The notes beneath the pieces are model-generated. The model did no database searches, was not told where the DNA came from, and saw only the letters and a list, made by a program, of their open reading frames with translations. From Chitinophaga pinensis (lineage in GTDB: Bacteria; Bacteroidota; Bacteroidia; Flavobacteriales_D; Crocinitomicaceae), in assembly GCA_945902745.1 (NCBI GenBank), contig CAMDNE010000021.1, positions 1 to 47,648 on the forward strand: DNA of 47,648 bases. The letters run 5' to 3'. Position 1 is the first letter of the stretch. Every line of letters begins with the position of its first letter. Of the stretch, positions 17,098-24,906 are shown in pieces. Position numbers and translations under genes: made by a program.

Positions 17098-18168
17098 TTA
17101 TACTTTCAAACACCAACCGAAAGTATCTTCGATTTTTCCAACCTTCAAATCATCTAAGTAATTTTTGATTTTCGTTGATATAACATATGTATCAACTGAT
17201 GGTAATTCAAGAATTTCATCGCGGTAACCAATTTTCGCAATTGGAGCAATTGTAGCAGCCGTTCCTGCACCAAAAGCCTCTTGCATTGTTCCATTTTTCA
17301 CTGCAGCAACTACTTCTTCAACAGAAACTCTTCTTTCTTCCACAGGAATCCCCCAACTTTTGGCAATTTCAATAACAGACCTCTTCGTAACTCCTCTTAA
17401 AATAGTATCTGCATCTTCAGAAGGCGTAATTAATATCCCATTGATGACGAAAATAATATTCATTGTTCCTGATTCCTCAATGTATTTATGTTCTTTCCCA
17501 TCCGTCCAAACCAATTGGTGAAAACCTTGATTCTGTCCAAGTTTCGCAGGATATAATCCCGCACCGTAATTCCCCGCAGTTTTAGCTCTTCCAACTCCAC
17601 CAACAGATGCACGCGTATAAAACTCTTCGATTTTCACGTTTACAGGTTCAGAATAATACGCTCCAACAGGACAAGTAAAAATCACAAATTTATATGTTTC
17701 AGAGGGACGAATTCCTAAAAACTCATCGGTTGCAAACATAAACGGACGAATATAAAGGGAATAACCTTCTTTGTTTGGGATCCAATTACTATCAACTTCA
17801 ACAGTTTTACGAACCAATTCAGTAAAAATATCTTCAGGAATTGTAGGCATACACATACGCTCACACGATTCCTTGAAACGATTTGCATTCATAGCTGGAC
17901 GAAAAATAGATACATCTCCATTTTCAGCCTTATTGGCTTTCATTCCTTCAAAAATCGACTGGCCATAATGGATTGCCGAAGTTGCAGGATGAAGGGAAAG
18001 ATTCGCAAACGGAATAATCTCAGGTTGATGCCATTCACCATCTGAATAATCCATGACCAACATATGATCGGAAAAAACTCGGCCAAAAGGCAAATTATCC
18101 CAATCTACATCTCCAATATGGGAGTTTGCAGTCTTGGTGATTTTAACTGAAATGGTGTCTTGTAACAT
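17098..18168 (-). CDS. ilvE: Branched-chain amino acid aminotransferase
   Basis: The 356-residue protein, from the ATG at 18168 (MLQDTISVKITKT), is a PLP enzyme. An upstream in-frame start at 18216 lies within the -33 box, so it is rejected. It transfers the amino group between glutamate and the keto acids of Leu, Ile and Val. The PLP lysine is Lys196 in GRAKTAGNYGAGL; the fold-type IV motif IEESGTMNIIFV and the phosphate-binding GTAATIAPI are also visible. The larger size is that of the eukaryote-like BCAT subgroup common in Bacteroidetes. It is monocistronic, with its own promoter and terminator. Confidence 0.95.
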   Translation of the reverse strand: MLQDTISVKITKTANSHIGDVDWDNLPFGRVFSDHMLVMDYSDGEWHQPEIIPFANLSLHPATSAIHYGQSIFEGMKANKAENGDVSIFRPAMNANRFKESCERMCMPTIPEDIFTELVRKTVEVDSNWIPNKEGYSLYIRPFMFATDEFLGIRPSETYKFVIFTCPVGAYYSEPVNVKIEEFYTRASVGGVGRAKTAGNYGAGLYPAKLGQNQGFHQLVWTDGKEHKYIEESGTMNIIFVINGILITPSEDADTILRGVTKRSVIEIAKSWGIPVEERRVSVEEVVAAVKNGTMQEAFGAGTAATIAPIAKIGYRDEILELPSVDTYVISTKIKNYLDDLKVGKIEDTFGWCLKV

Positions 18169-18186
18169 AGTATATATTTCGTTTTG

Positions 18187-18217
18187 CGAAGATAAGTAGA
18201 ATGATTGAGCAATCAAA
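18187..18217 (-). promoter_or_regulatory. ilvE promoter
   Basis: On the minus strand TTTG (18214-18217), 19 bp, then TATCTTCG (18187-18194; one mismatch to TAnnTTTG). The start would be near 18181, about 13 nt before the chosen ATG. Confidence 0.5.
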
Positions 18218-18231
18218 TAAATTTAAGTTCA

Positions 18232-18259
18232 TTGATAGAAATTAATTTCTCTATTTTTG
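18232..18259 (+). promoter_or_regulatory. recQ promoter
   Basis: TTG (18232-18234), a 17-bp spacer and TATTTTTG (18252-18259) fit the Bacteroidetes consensus. The start would be near 18265, giving a leader of about 10 nt before the recQ ATG. Confidence 0.6.
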
Positions 18260-18275
18260 AGTTCTGAATTAAAGC

Positions 18276-20159
18276 ATGGATAAAAGTCGTGAAATATTAA
18301 AAAAATACTGGGGTTTCGATCACTTTCGATCTATTCAAGAAGAAATTGTCGACGATGTAATTTATGGTCATGATACGCTTGCCCTTCTGCCAACTGGCGG
18401 AGGAAAATCAATTTGCTTTCAAATACCAGGTATTGCACGAGAAGGTATCACGCTTGTTGTATCTCCTTTAATTGCATTAATTCAAGATCAAGTTACCAAT
18501 TTACAATCAAAAGGAATTCGTGCAAAGTCGATAATTAGCGGTATGAGTTACCGTGAAATTGATATTACGCTCGATAATGCGCGCTTTGGAGGATTAGATT
18601 TTTTATATACTTCACCCGAAAGATTGCAGTCGAAACTATTTATAGAACGCTTCAAATTAATGAATATTGGACTCATTGTTGTTGATGAAGCGCATTGTAT
18701 TTCTGAATGGGGACATGATTTTCGTCCATCATTTAAGGAAATTTATAAGTTACGTGAAATTCACCCAGAAGTACCAATTATTGCACTCACAGCAACTGCA
18801 ACTTCAAAAGTCAGAGAAGACATTATCAAGCAATTACGATTAAAACATCCTAAAATTCACGAAGCCTCATTTGAAAGATCTAATTTAAGTTATGAGGCTT
18901 ATAAATCCGAAAGCAAGCTTGCAAAAATTGTAGATTACTGCACGAAAAACCTTTCGCTATGTGGAATTGTTTATTGCCAGACACGCAAGAGTGTTAAGGA
19001 GATAGCAAAGATTTTGCAAGTAAATAAGGTTAGTGTTGGGGTTTATCATGGAGGCATGAACAAAGACGACAGAAATCTGATGTTGACAAATTGGTTGGAA
19101 GGAAAAATCAACGTAATGGTATCTACCAATGCTTTTGGAATGGGAATAGACAAACCAAATGTGCGTTTTGTTTTACATTATGAGTTTCCGCCATCACTTG
19201 AAGCCTATTTTCAAGAAGCAGGAAGAGCAGGCCGAGATGGAAAAGAATCTAGGGCAATTGTTTTTTGGGAACAAGGAGATATTGATAAACTCATTGAACG
19301 CAATGAGAACCAATTTCCACCTTCCGAAACCGTTAAACTAACGTATCGAGCACTGTGCAACCATTTAAAAATAGCAATTGGTTCTGGGCTTGATGAAACA
19401 TATTTTTTTGAAATTCAAAAGTTTTGTACTTCTTTTAATTTAAACCCATTAATTACCTACAATTCATTAAAAATTCTAGAATTAAACGGCGATTTAGTTT
19501 TTTCTGAAGGTGTTTTCAATCCTACGAAAGTGAAGTTCGCAGTTGGAAATAAAGAATTATATAATTTTCAAATTCAACACTCAAAATTGGTTGGTTTAAC
19601 AACGCTCTTATCAAGAAGTTATCCAGGTGTATTTGATTCCTATTTTGAAATTCACGAAAAAGAATTTGTTAAAAGGCTTAATATTTCTACTCCTGAATTA
19701 AATATTCAACTCAAGCAATTGGAAAAAAATGGGATTTTGGATATCACTTGGAGCAGCTCCCTCCCATCTGTAACATTAATCCACGAAAGATTACCAGATA
19801 ATTATTTAAATCTTTCAGAAGAAGTATATTTTTCACGAAAAGAAAATGCTCGAAAAAAGTTGGATGCAGCAATTAGTTATCTTACAAAAAATGAATGTCG
19901 CTCGTCACAATTGATCCATTATTTTGGACAAGAAATACAACCATGCGGTAAATGTGATGTTTGTAAAAATCAGACTGTTGCAGACTATTCTATTAAAGAA
20001 CTAAAGGCAATTCTTCTAGAAATATTGAAAGTTGAATCTACTATTGAAGAGTGTGTAAATAAGACAAATGCCTCCACTGAAATGATTCTAGTTTGTTTAA
20101 AAGAACTAATTCTTGATGGGAAAATTCAAAATAAAAAGGATTATTATTTTTTAAAATAG
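18276..20159 (+). CDS. recQ: ATP-dependent DNA helicase RecQ
   Basis: The 627-residue SF2 3'-5' helicase acts in recombination and fork repair. Walker A is LPTGGGKS with Lys44; the DEAH box is VVDEAHCISEWGHDFR with Asp137-His140; motif III is ALTATAT and motif VI is QEAGRAGRDG. The zinc-binding RQC part keeps Cys541, Cys557, Cys560 and Cys563 (CGKCDVC). A winged-helix and a short C-terminal helical region follow. I see no typical HRDC domain, so it is the short form. It ends with TAG, which shows that amber is an ordinary stop in this genome. Confidence 0.95.
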   Translation: MDKSREILKKYWGFDHFRSIQEEIVDDVIYGHDTLALLPTGGGKSICFQIPGIAREGITLVVSPLIALIQDQVTNLQSKGIRAKSIISGMSYREIDITLDNARFGGLDFLYTSPERLQSKLFIERFKLMNIGLIVVDEAHCISEWGHDFRPSFKEIYKLREIHPEVPIIALTATATSKVREDIIKQLRLKHPKIHEASFERSNLSYEAYKSESKLAKIVDYCTKNLSLCGIVYCQTRKSVKEIAKILQVNKVSVGVYHGGMNKDDRNLMLTNWLEGKINVMVSTNAFGMGIDKPNVRFVLHYEFPPSLEAYFQEAGRAGRDGKESRAIVFWEQGDIDKLIERNENQFPPSETVKLTYRALCNHLKIAIGSGLDETYFFEIQKFCTSFNLNPLITYNSLKILELNGDLVFSEGVFNPTKVKFAVGNKELYNFQIQHSKLVGLTTLLSRSYPGVFDSYFEIHEKEFVKRLNISTPELNIQLKQLEKNGILDITWSSSLPSVTLIHERLPDNYLNLSEEVYFSRKENARKKLDAAISYLTKNECRSSQLIHYFGQEIQPCGKCDVCKNQTVADYSIKELKAILLEILKVESTIEECVNKTNASTEMILVCLKELILDGKIQNKKDYYFLK

Positions 20160-20201
20160 GAAGGATTGTTTTGGATTAAGAAAGCTAAAGAAAAAAATTA
20201 A

Positions 20202-20226
20202 ACACATAGGCACATAGGGCACATAG
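20202..20226 (+). repeat. CACATAG intergenic repeat, copy 1
   Basis: Three CACATAG cores start at 20203, 20211 and 20220 (spacing +8, +9). The 25-bp unit matches 38824-38848 at 22 of 25 positions by eye. A fourth, looser AACATAG follows at about 20240. The repeat fills the recQ to XRE-S24 gap (20160-20318). Confidence 0.6.
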
Positions 20227-20286
20227 CGATGCACTGAGTAAACATAGTGGGTTTATCGAAGTGAAAACATTGTGGTTTTTTGGAGC

Positions 20287-20321
20287 GTAACTAGTAACTC
20301 GCAACTAGCAACTAGCAACTA
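20287..20321 (+). repeat. Heptamer array, five units, running into the stop codon of the XRE-S24 gene
   Basis: GTAACTA, GTAACTC and three GCAACTA units follow one another without spacers. The last unit overlaps the reversed stop codon of the convergent regulator gene (20319-20321). It has the same 7-bp skeleton as the arrays at 24831 and 38915. Confidence 0.6.
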
Positions 20322-21119
20322 TCTCTCCAACGCAACTTTCAAATCGTGAATTTCCTTTTGTAACTCTTGAATTGACTTACTTATATCATTGTCATCCATT
20401 CGTACTTCAGGTAATTCAGGTGAAATGTAATTCACAAATTTCCAAATTTCTATGATATCGTTAGCGTGCACCAAATACGGCTTATAAAATGTATTTGTTG
20501 AACACAATTGAAAAGACTGACTTGTGTCTAATAGATTATGTACCACTTTAAAAACTATTCCCTCCTCTTTTGTTACTACAATGCACGGTGTTCCTGAACG
20601 AATTGTCATCCAATTTTGAATGTATTCTGCAACAACCTGTGAACCTTCAACAACCGGTGGCATAGAATCACCAATGATTGGGAAGGATCGGTATTTTTTA
20701 TTTTTTGAGAGAAAAGGCAGAAAAAAAGTTGGTAATACTTTTAAGTAATCAGGATCAGCATAACCAGAAGTATATCCTGCACTTGCTTTCATTGGGATCA
20801 TTTCAATTAGCTCCTCTTCATTCTGATCAACGACAGAAGTTAAAACACGTAATTTTTGTCCTTTCACATCTGCATACAAACCTTTATCCAATCGCTCCCA
20901 TTCACTTTCGGAGTATGTTTCAAAATTCTTTTTAACCAACTCATCAATAGGAACTTTGTAATAATCGCTGAATGCAACTAAACTTTCTAAATTAGGTTGA
21001 GCAACTCCATTTTCATACCCACTATAAGTAGAACGTGTTAAATTCAAATCTTGAGCAACTTCTTCTTGCGATTTCTTAAGTCTTTTTCTTAAAAGTTTTA
21101 AATTATTTCCGATTTCCAT
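20319..21119 (-). CDS. LexA-like XRE-S24 transcriptional regulator
   Basis: The 266-residue protein joins an N-terminal XRE helix-turn-helix (about 4-60; SQEEVAQDLNLTRSTYSGYENG) to an S24 peptidase-like C-terminal domain. A possible self-cleavage bond is Ala114-Gly115 (KASAGY). The catalytic Ser152 is in GDSMPP and the catalytic Lys191 in VFKVV. The spacings (38 and 39 residues) are close to those of LexA (35 and 37), so stress-induced autocleavage is plausible. The last 25 residues look like a coiled coil. It converges on recQ. It may serve as a stand-in for LexA, or be a repressor of prophage origin; no phage genes are near. Confidence 0.88.
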   Translation of the reverse strand: MEIGNNLKLLRKRLKKSQEEVAQDLNLTRSTYSGYENGVAQPNLESLVAFSDYYKVPIDELVKKNFETYSESEWERLDKGLYADVKGQKLRVLTSVVDQNEEELIEMIPMKASAGYTSGYADPDYLKVLPTFFLPFLSKNKKYRSFPIIGDSMPPVVEGSQVVAEYIQNWMTIRSGTPCIVVTKEEGIVFKVVHNLLDTSQSFQLCSTNTFYKPYLVHANDIIEIWKFVNYISPELPEVRMDDNDISKSIQELQKEIHDLKVALER

Positions 21120-21144
21120 TGCTTCAATATTTGAATTATAAAAT

Positions 21145-21185
21145 CAAAGATAATTTTTATTCTTATATAATAATCATTTAAATGA
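21145..21185 (-). promoter_or_regulatory. Promoter of the XRE-S24 gene with an overlapping palindromic operator candidate
   Basis: On the minus strand the -7 box TATCTTTG (21145-21152) fits the consensus. The perfect palindrome TCATTTAAATGA (21174-21185), inside a longer imperfect AT-rich inverted repeat, covers the place where the -33 element should be. This is where an autorepressor would bind. Confidence 0.45.
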
Positions 21186-21232
21186 CAATTATTTAATCAA
21201 TATTCAAAAGGCAACAAGTTTAAGAAATTACT

Positions 21233-22141
21233 TTATTCTTTAAAATGAATTGGTCTTCCAACTTTTCTAGCGTAAACAGCCGTGAATTTGGCACCAAAGA
21301 ATATAATTTGAGAACTATAATAAATCCAAGCCAAAATAATAAAGAGGGATCCAGCTATTCCTGCGCTCGCGCCAAAGAAATAATTAAATAAATAATACTT
21401 TATTAAAAGTTGCCCAATATATAGCATGATTGCAGTAATAACAGCACCTCCAATTGCAATTTTCCATTGAACAAATCCATCGTGGACATATTTAAAAACA
21501 AACGTAAAAATAACGGCATTGCTAAAGATTGCAAAACCATGTTTTGTGATTCCAGATAAGATTAAATTCAATAGTTCATTTCCTTCAAAAAAGGAATCAT
21601 TCATGGACAATAAGATGGACTGAGCGAAATAAAGTATAATAATAAAAACGGTCATCGCTGCAATTAAAAGCATCGAAAGTAAGCGGAAAAGAATTCCTTT
21701 TACGATTTTTTTTCTTTTGGAAGAAAATTTGATTTCCAAGTCAAAAAACTCGTTGATACTCTGTTTTAAGCAAACAATAACCGCAGAACTTGCTACTAAA
21801 AGAGCTATAATACTGACCATTTCCATCAGGAAATTTCCTTTTTCAAAATTGAGCTGTTTTAAGAAATCCATAATTCCAGAAATATCTTGAACACCAATTT
21901 TATTTCTCAATAAATCACTGATAATTTCCAACATCACTTCTTGGCCAATAATGCGTCCAAATAAAGAGATACTCAGGTAAAACAAAGGAACCATTGCAAA
22001 CAGTGTGTAATAAGCCAATGCCGCACCATGAAACAAGCCTTGTTCTTTAAAAAAATCAAGGACAGATTCTTTAATTAATGCAGGAACTTCAATAAGTGGT
22101 AAACGTTTATCCTTTTTTGTAGATGCTGATTTTTCGGACAT
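21233..22141 (-). CDS. BrkB/YihY family inner-membrane protein
   Basis: The 302-residue protein has about six membrane helices, with family marks GAALAYYTLFAMVPLFYL near the N-terminus, a Gly-rich SAGIAGSLFIILAWIYYSSQIIFFGAKFT, and a C-terminal cytoplasmic tail. The family was once thought to contain RNase BN; the function is unsettled, with transport often suggested. The start codon lies 35 bp inside the upstream ABC ATPase gene, which indicates tight translational coupling. Confidence 0.9.
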   Translation of the reverse strand: MSEKSASTKKDKRLPLIEVPALIKESVLDFFKEQGLFHGAALAYYTLFAMVPLFYLSISLFGRIIGQEVMLEIISDLLRNKIGVQDISGIMDFLKQLNFEKGNFLMEMVSIIALLVASSAVIVCLKQSINEFFDLEIKFSSKRKKIVKGILFRLLSMLLIAAMTVFIIILYFAQSILLSMNDSFFEGNELLNLILSGITKHGFAIFSNAVIFTFVFKYVHDGFVQWKIAIGGAVITAIMLYIGQLLIKYYLFNYFFGASAGIAGSLFIILAWIYYSSQIIFFGAKFTAVYARKVGRPIHFKE

Positions 22142-23033
22142 TTTCCATTTTATTTAAACTATATAATACGATCTTCTCTTTATTTCTTGTAGTGAAGTAA
22201 TTTTCATAAATCGGTCCCGTAAATAAGGAATGACTAAATTCTACTTCAAAACCATTTTCATCTTCGCTGATTGCATATTCGTCTGGACGGAATAGAATTC
22301 TTTTACCATTAATATTCACCGAATTAATAGCGCCAAATAATTTTGCTTCTTCACCACTTTTCGGTTTGTAATAAAAATCGAGGGGTTTTCCTTTTCGAGT
22401 GAATACACCTTTTTTCATAGAGAAAATTCGATCTGCCAAACTTAGCATTTCTGATCCATCGTGTGAAACTAAAATAAAGCTCGTTTTTCTGACGTTCCTT
22501 AATTCTAACAAATAATTGATCATTTTACTTCTCAACCTTCCATCTAAATGAACAAAAGGTTCGTCTAACAAAACTATTTTAGGTTCACACGCCAACGCTT
22601 TTGCAATTGCTAAACGTTGTAATTCTCCACCGGAAAGCGTATTTACTTTTTGTGCTTTAATCGGTGTCAATTCAATTAATTCCAATAATTCTTCAACAAA
22701 AGCATCTCGTTCTTTTCTCGGTAGATAAAGAATTTGTTCCCGAATATTTTCTTCAACAGTAAAATAAGAATCCAAATGAAAATCTTGATTAACCAATTGA
22801 ATTTCCGGATGACCTGGAACCAATTTCACCGATGGTCCAATTACTTTTTTTCCTTCAAATAAAACGTGTCCGCTTGTCGAATCAAGTAATCCAGCAATAA
22901 TTTTGAGTAATGATGTTTTTCCTGCTCCACTCTTCCCTACTATGCCAATAATTTCTCCTTCACCAACAGAAAAATTGATGTTTTGAAGAATTGTTCTATC
23001 AAAATTAAGTTGAAGATCTTGAACTTTTAACAT
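22107..23033 (-). CDS. ABC transporter ATP-binding protein with C-terminal regulatory (TOBE-like) segment, no adjacent permease
   Basis: The 308-residue protein has Walker A GKSGAGKT at 33-40, a Q-loop (LVNQDFHLDSYFTVEENI), the signature LSGGELQRLAIAKAL and Walker B IVLLDEPFVHLDGR. The C-terminal 90 residues (about 220-308) resemble the TOBE-like domain of importer ATPases, with RILFRPDEYAI. No permease of the usual importer type is encoded nearby. Its neighbours are BrkB/YihY, overlapping by 35 bp, and a 142-residue unknown, overlapping by one base. Confidence 0.9.
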   Translation of the reverse strand: MLKVQDLQLNFDRTILQNINFSVGEGEIIGIVGKSGAGKTSLLKIIAGLLDSTSGHVLFEGKKVIGPSVKLVPGHPEIQLVNQDFHLDSYFTVEENIREQILYLPRKERDAFVEELLELIELTPIKAQKVNTLSGGELQRLAIAKALACEPKIVLLDEPFVHLDGRLRSKMINYLLELRNVRKTSFILVSHDGSEMLSLADRIFSMKKGVFTRKGKPLDFYYKPKSGEEAKLFGAINSVNINGKRILFRPDEYAISEDENGFEVEFSHSLFTGPIYENYFTTRNKEKIVLYSLNKMENVRKISIYKKG

Positions 23034-23461
23034 TAAAAAACCAACGCTTGAGGAAACTCTTTTGAAGCAACATAAATTCCAGGAACTGGGTTCGACATTG
23101 GTTCAAAATCCTTCAAAAATATTTTTATCGTAAAGCCATTTTCATCCTTTATTAATTCATGTGCTTCCACAATACTTGCAGACGCACCAACGAAAGATAC
23201 TGGCGCATCAGAAGATTGAATTTCAAATAGAAACATGTTTGTCACATCATGTGAAAATTCTTCACCATTAGGCAATTGCCCTTGAAGTGGAAATGATGCT
23301 TTTTCATGTTCAACAATACTTTCTACGTTAGAAGTTATTGCAAATTCATCCTCCCACTCATGTTTTAAATTATTTTCAGATTCTTCACCATTATAGTGCG
23401 CATCAGCATGTTCTTGGGAAAAATGCTCGTTTAAAAGGTAAACATGGATTTTACAATTCAT
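23033..23461 (-). CDS. Conserved-looking small protein of unknown function, first gene of the ABC/YihY unit
   Basis: The 142-residue soluble, acidic protein has no signal peptide or membrane segment. Its first half is Glu/His-rich, and beta-strands are predicted by eye in the second half (TIKIFLKDFEP, GIYVASKEF). I do not recognise the family. Its stop codon overlaps the ATPase start, so it is likely made in step with that protein. A lower-quality -7 match (TATTTTTA) lies about 25 bp upstream. Confidence 0.65.
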   Translation of the reverse strand: MNCKIHVYLLNEHFSQEHADAHYNGEESENNLKHEWEDEFAITSNVESIVEHEKASFPLQGQLPNGEEFSHDVTNMFLFEIQSSDAPVSFVGASASIVEAHELIKDENGFTIKIFLKDFEPMSNPVPGIYVASKEFPQALVF

Positions 23462-23545
23462 TCTTTTTGTTTTTATTGGTGTAAAAATACATACTTTCCT
23501 CCAAGCATTGGCACGAATGAATAGAGAGAATCCACATCCTTTTGT

Positions 23546-23553
23546 TACTTTTG
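23546..23553 (+). promoter_or_regulatory. -7 box for the RlmI-like methyltransferase gene
   Basis: TACTTTTG matches TAnnTTTG 34 bp before the TTG start. No matching -33 TTG is seen at the right distance. Confidence 0.4.
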
Positions 23554-23587
23554 CTTTTTCATATTAATCGCAATAAAGTAATTCCAA

Positions 23588-24757
23588 TTGAGTACACTTC
23601 AAATACACAAACATAAAATCGATTCTATTCTGCGTCGTCATCCATGGATTTTTTCAGGTGCAATCGCAAGTGATACGAATAATTTAAAAGATGGAGAAAC
23701 TGTCACAGTGGTTGATCACAAAGGTGAATTCTTAGCACGAGGACATTTTCAACATGCCACAATAGCGGTTCGAGTACTTACTTTTGAAGACCGACCAACC
23801 GATGATAAATTTTTCATTGAACGTATTTCAAACGCTGTTCAACTGAGAAAAAATCTTCAATTATTGACGGATGACAACACAATTTGTCGTTTAGTTCATG
23901 GAGAAGGTGATTCATTACCAGGTTTAATTATTGATTATTACCAAGGCGTTGCTGTAATTCAATGTCACAGCATCGGAATGTACGTTTCCATTAAAGCGAT
24001 TACAAAAGGATTAAAGCAAGCATTTGGAAACAAATTAATTGCTGTTTATTCAAAATCGAGCGAAACACTTCCTCAAAGAACGGATGTTGAAGACGGATAT
24101 ATTTTTGGTGATTGCGTCACTCCACATATTTGTTTGGAGCATGGTGTGAAATTAAATATTGATTGGGTTACGGGTCAAAAAACAGGATTTTATATTGATC
24201 AAAGAGAGAATCGTAATCTTTTAGGAAAATACGCTTTGGGTAAAAAAGTGTTGAATACCTTTTGTTATTCAGGTGGTTTCAGTCTTTTAGCATTGAAAAA
24301 TGGAGCTGAGTTAGTTCATTCATTAGACAGTTCAAAAAAAGCGATTGTTTTAACAGAGGAAAACGTTGATTTAAATAATTTTCAAGATAAACACAAGTCG
24401 ATCGTTGCTGATGCGATGGAATACATGAAAGACTTACCAGAAGAATATGACATTATCGTTTTGGATCCTCCGGCATTCGCAAAGCACAGAGAGAAAAGAC
24501 ACAAAGCGATTCAAGGATATAAACGTTTAAATGCGAACGCAATTAGACAAATAAAACCTGGAGGATTAATTTTTACGTTCTCTTGTTCTCAAGTAGTCGA
24601 TAAATATTTGTTCAACAATACTGTGATCGCTGCCGCAATTGAAGCTGGTCGTAATGTTCGAATTTTAGAGCAATTGCACCAACCTGCGGATCATCCGATT
24701 AATGCTTTTCATCCAGAAGGTGAATATTTGAAAGGATTGGTGATTCAGGTGGACTAG
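23588..24757 (+). CDS. RlmI-like class I rRNA (cytosine-C5) methyltransferase
   Basis: The 389-residue protein starts at a TTG codon: there is no in-frame ATG near, and an in-frame TAA lies 9 bp upstream. An N-terminal PUA domain (about 1-75; HPWIFSGAIA) is followed by a central domain with the family motif GQKTGFYIDQRENR. The SAM-binding Rossmann part has VLNTFCYSGGFSLLALKNGA, the DPPAFAKHREK motif and FSCSQ, whose Cys fits an m5C nucleophile. The E. coli counterpart RlmI modifies C1962 of 23S rRNA; the exact target here is not certain. It ends with TAG. Confidence 0.88.
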   Translation: MSTLQIHKHKIDSILRRHPWIFSGAIASDTNNLKDGETVTVVDHKGEFLARGHFQHATIAVRVLTFEDRPTDDKFFIERISNAVQLRKNLQLLTDDNTICRLVHGEGDSLPGLIIDYYQGVAVIQCHSIGMYVSIKAITKGLKQAFGNKLIAVYSKSSETLPQRTDVEDGYIFGDCVTPHICLEHGVKLNIDWVTGQKTGFYIDQRENRNLLGKYALGKKVLNTFCYSGGFSLLALKNGAELVHSLDSSKKAIVLTEENVDLNNFQDKHKSIVADAMEYMKDLPEEYDIIVLDPPAFAKHREKRHKAIQGYKRLNANAIRQIKPGGLIFTFSCSQVVDKYLFNNTVIAAAIEAGRNVRILEQLHQPADHPINAFHPEGEYLKGLVIQVD

Positions 24758-24765
24758 TTAGAACC

Positions 24766-24793
24766 GAGAGCAGAGAGCAGAGAACTGAGATTT
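24766..24793 (+). repeat. Short heptamer array, four units
   Basis: GAGAGCA, GAGAGCA, GAGAACT and GAGATTT follow each other with a 7-bp period, starting 9 bp after the methyltransferase stop. The sequence differs from the other arrays but the period is the same. Confidence 0.5.
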
Positions 24794-24830
24794 GATTTTT
24801 TAAAAGAATCGGATTTTAAGTCAAAGCACT

Positions 24831-24900
24831 CATAACTCATAACTCATAACTCATAACTCATAACTCATAACTCATAACTTGTAATTAATAACTAGTAACT
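24831..24900 (+). repeat. Heptamer array, seven perfect and three degenerate units
   Basis: Seven perfect CATAACT units (24831-24879) are followed in register by TGTAATT, AATAACT and AGTAACT, ending 6 bp before the MATE start codon. There is no room for a standard promoter between the array and the gene. Confidence 0.8.
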
Positions 24901-24906
24901 AAAAAA

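Noticed and set aside
20160-20318. Small gene or ncRNA between recQ and the XRE-S24 gene
   Set aside because: The gap is made of CACATAG and heptamer repeats; there is no promoter, hairpin or reading frame to support a gene.
20319-21119. Prophage repressor marking an integrated phage
   Set aside because: No integrase, structural or lysis gene lies within 20 kb; neighbours are housekeeping genes.
24831-24900. CRISPR array
   Set aside because: The units are 7 bp, contiguous and without spacers; no cas genes are near.
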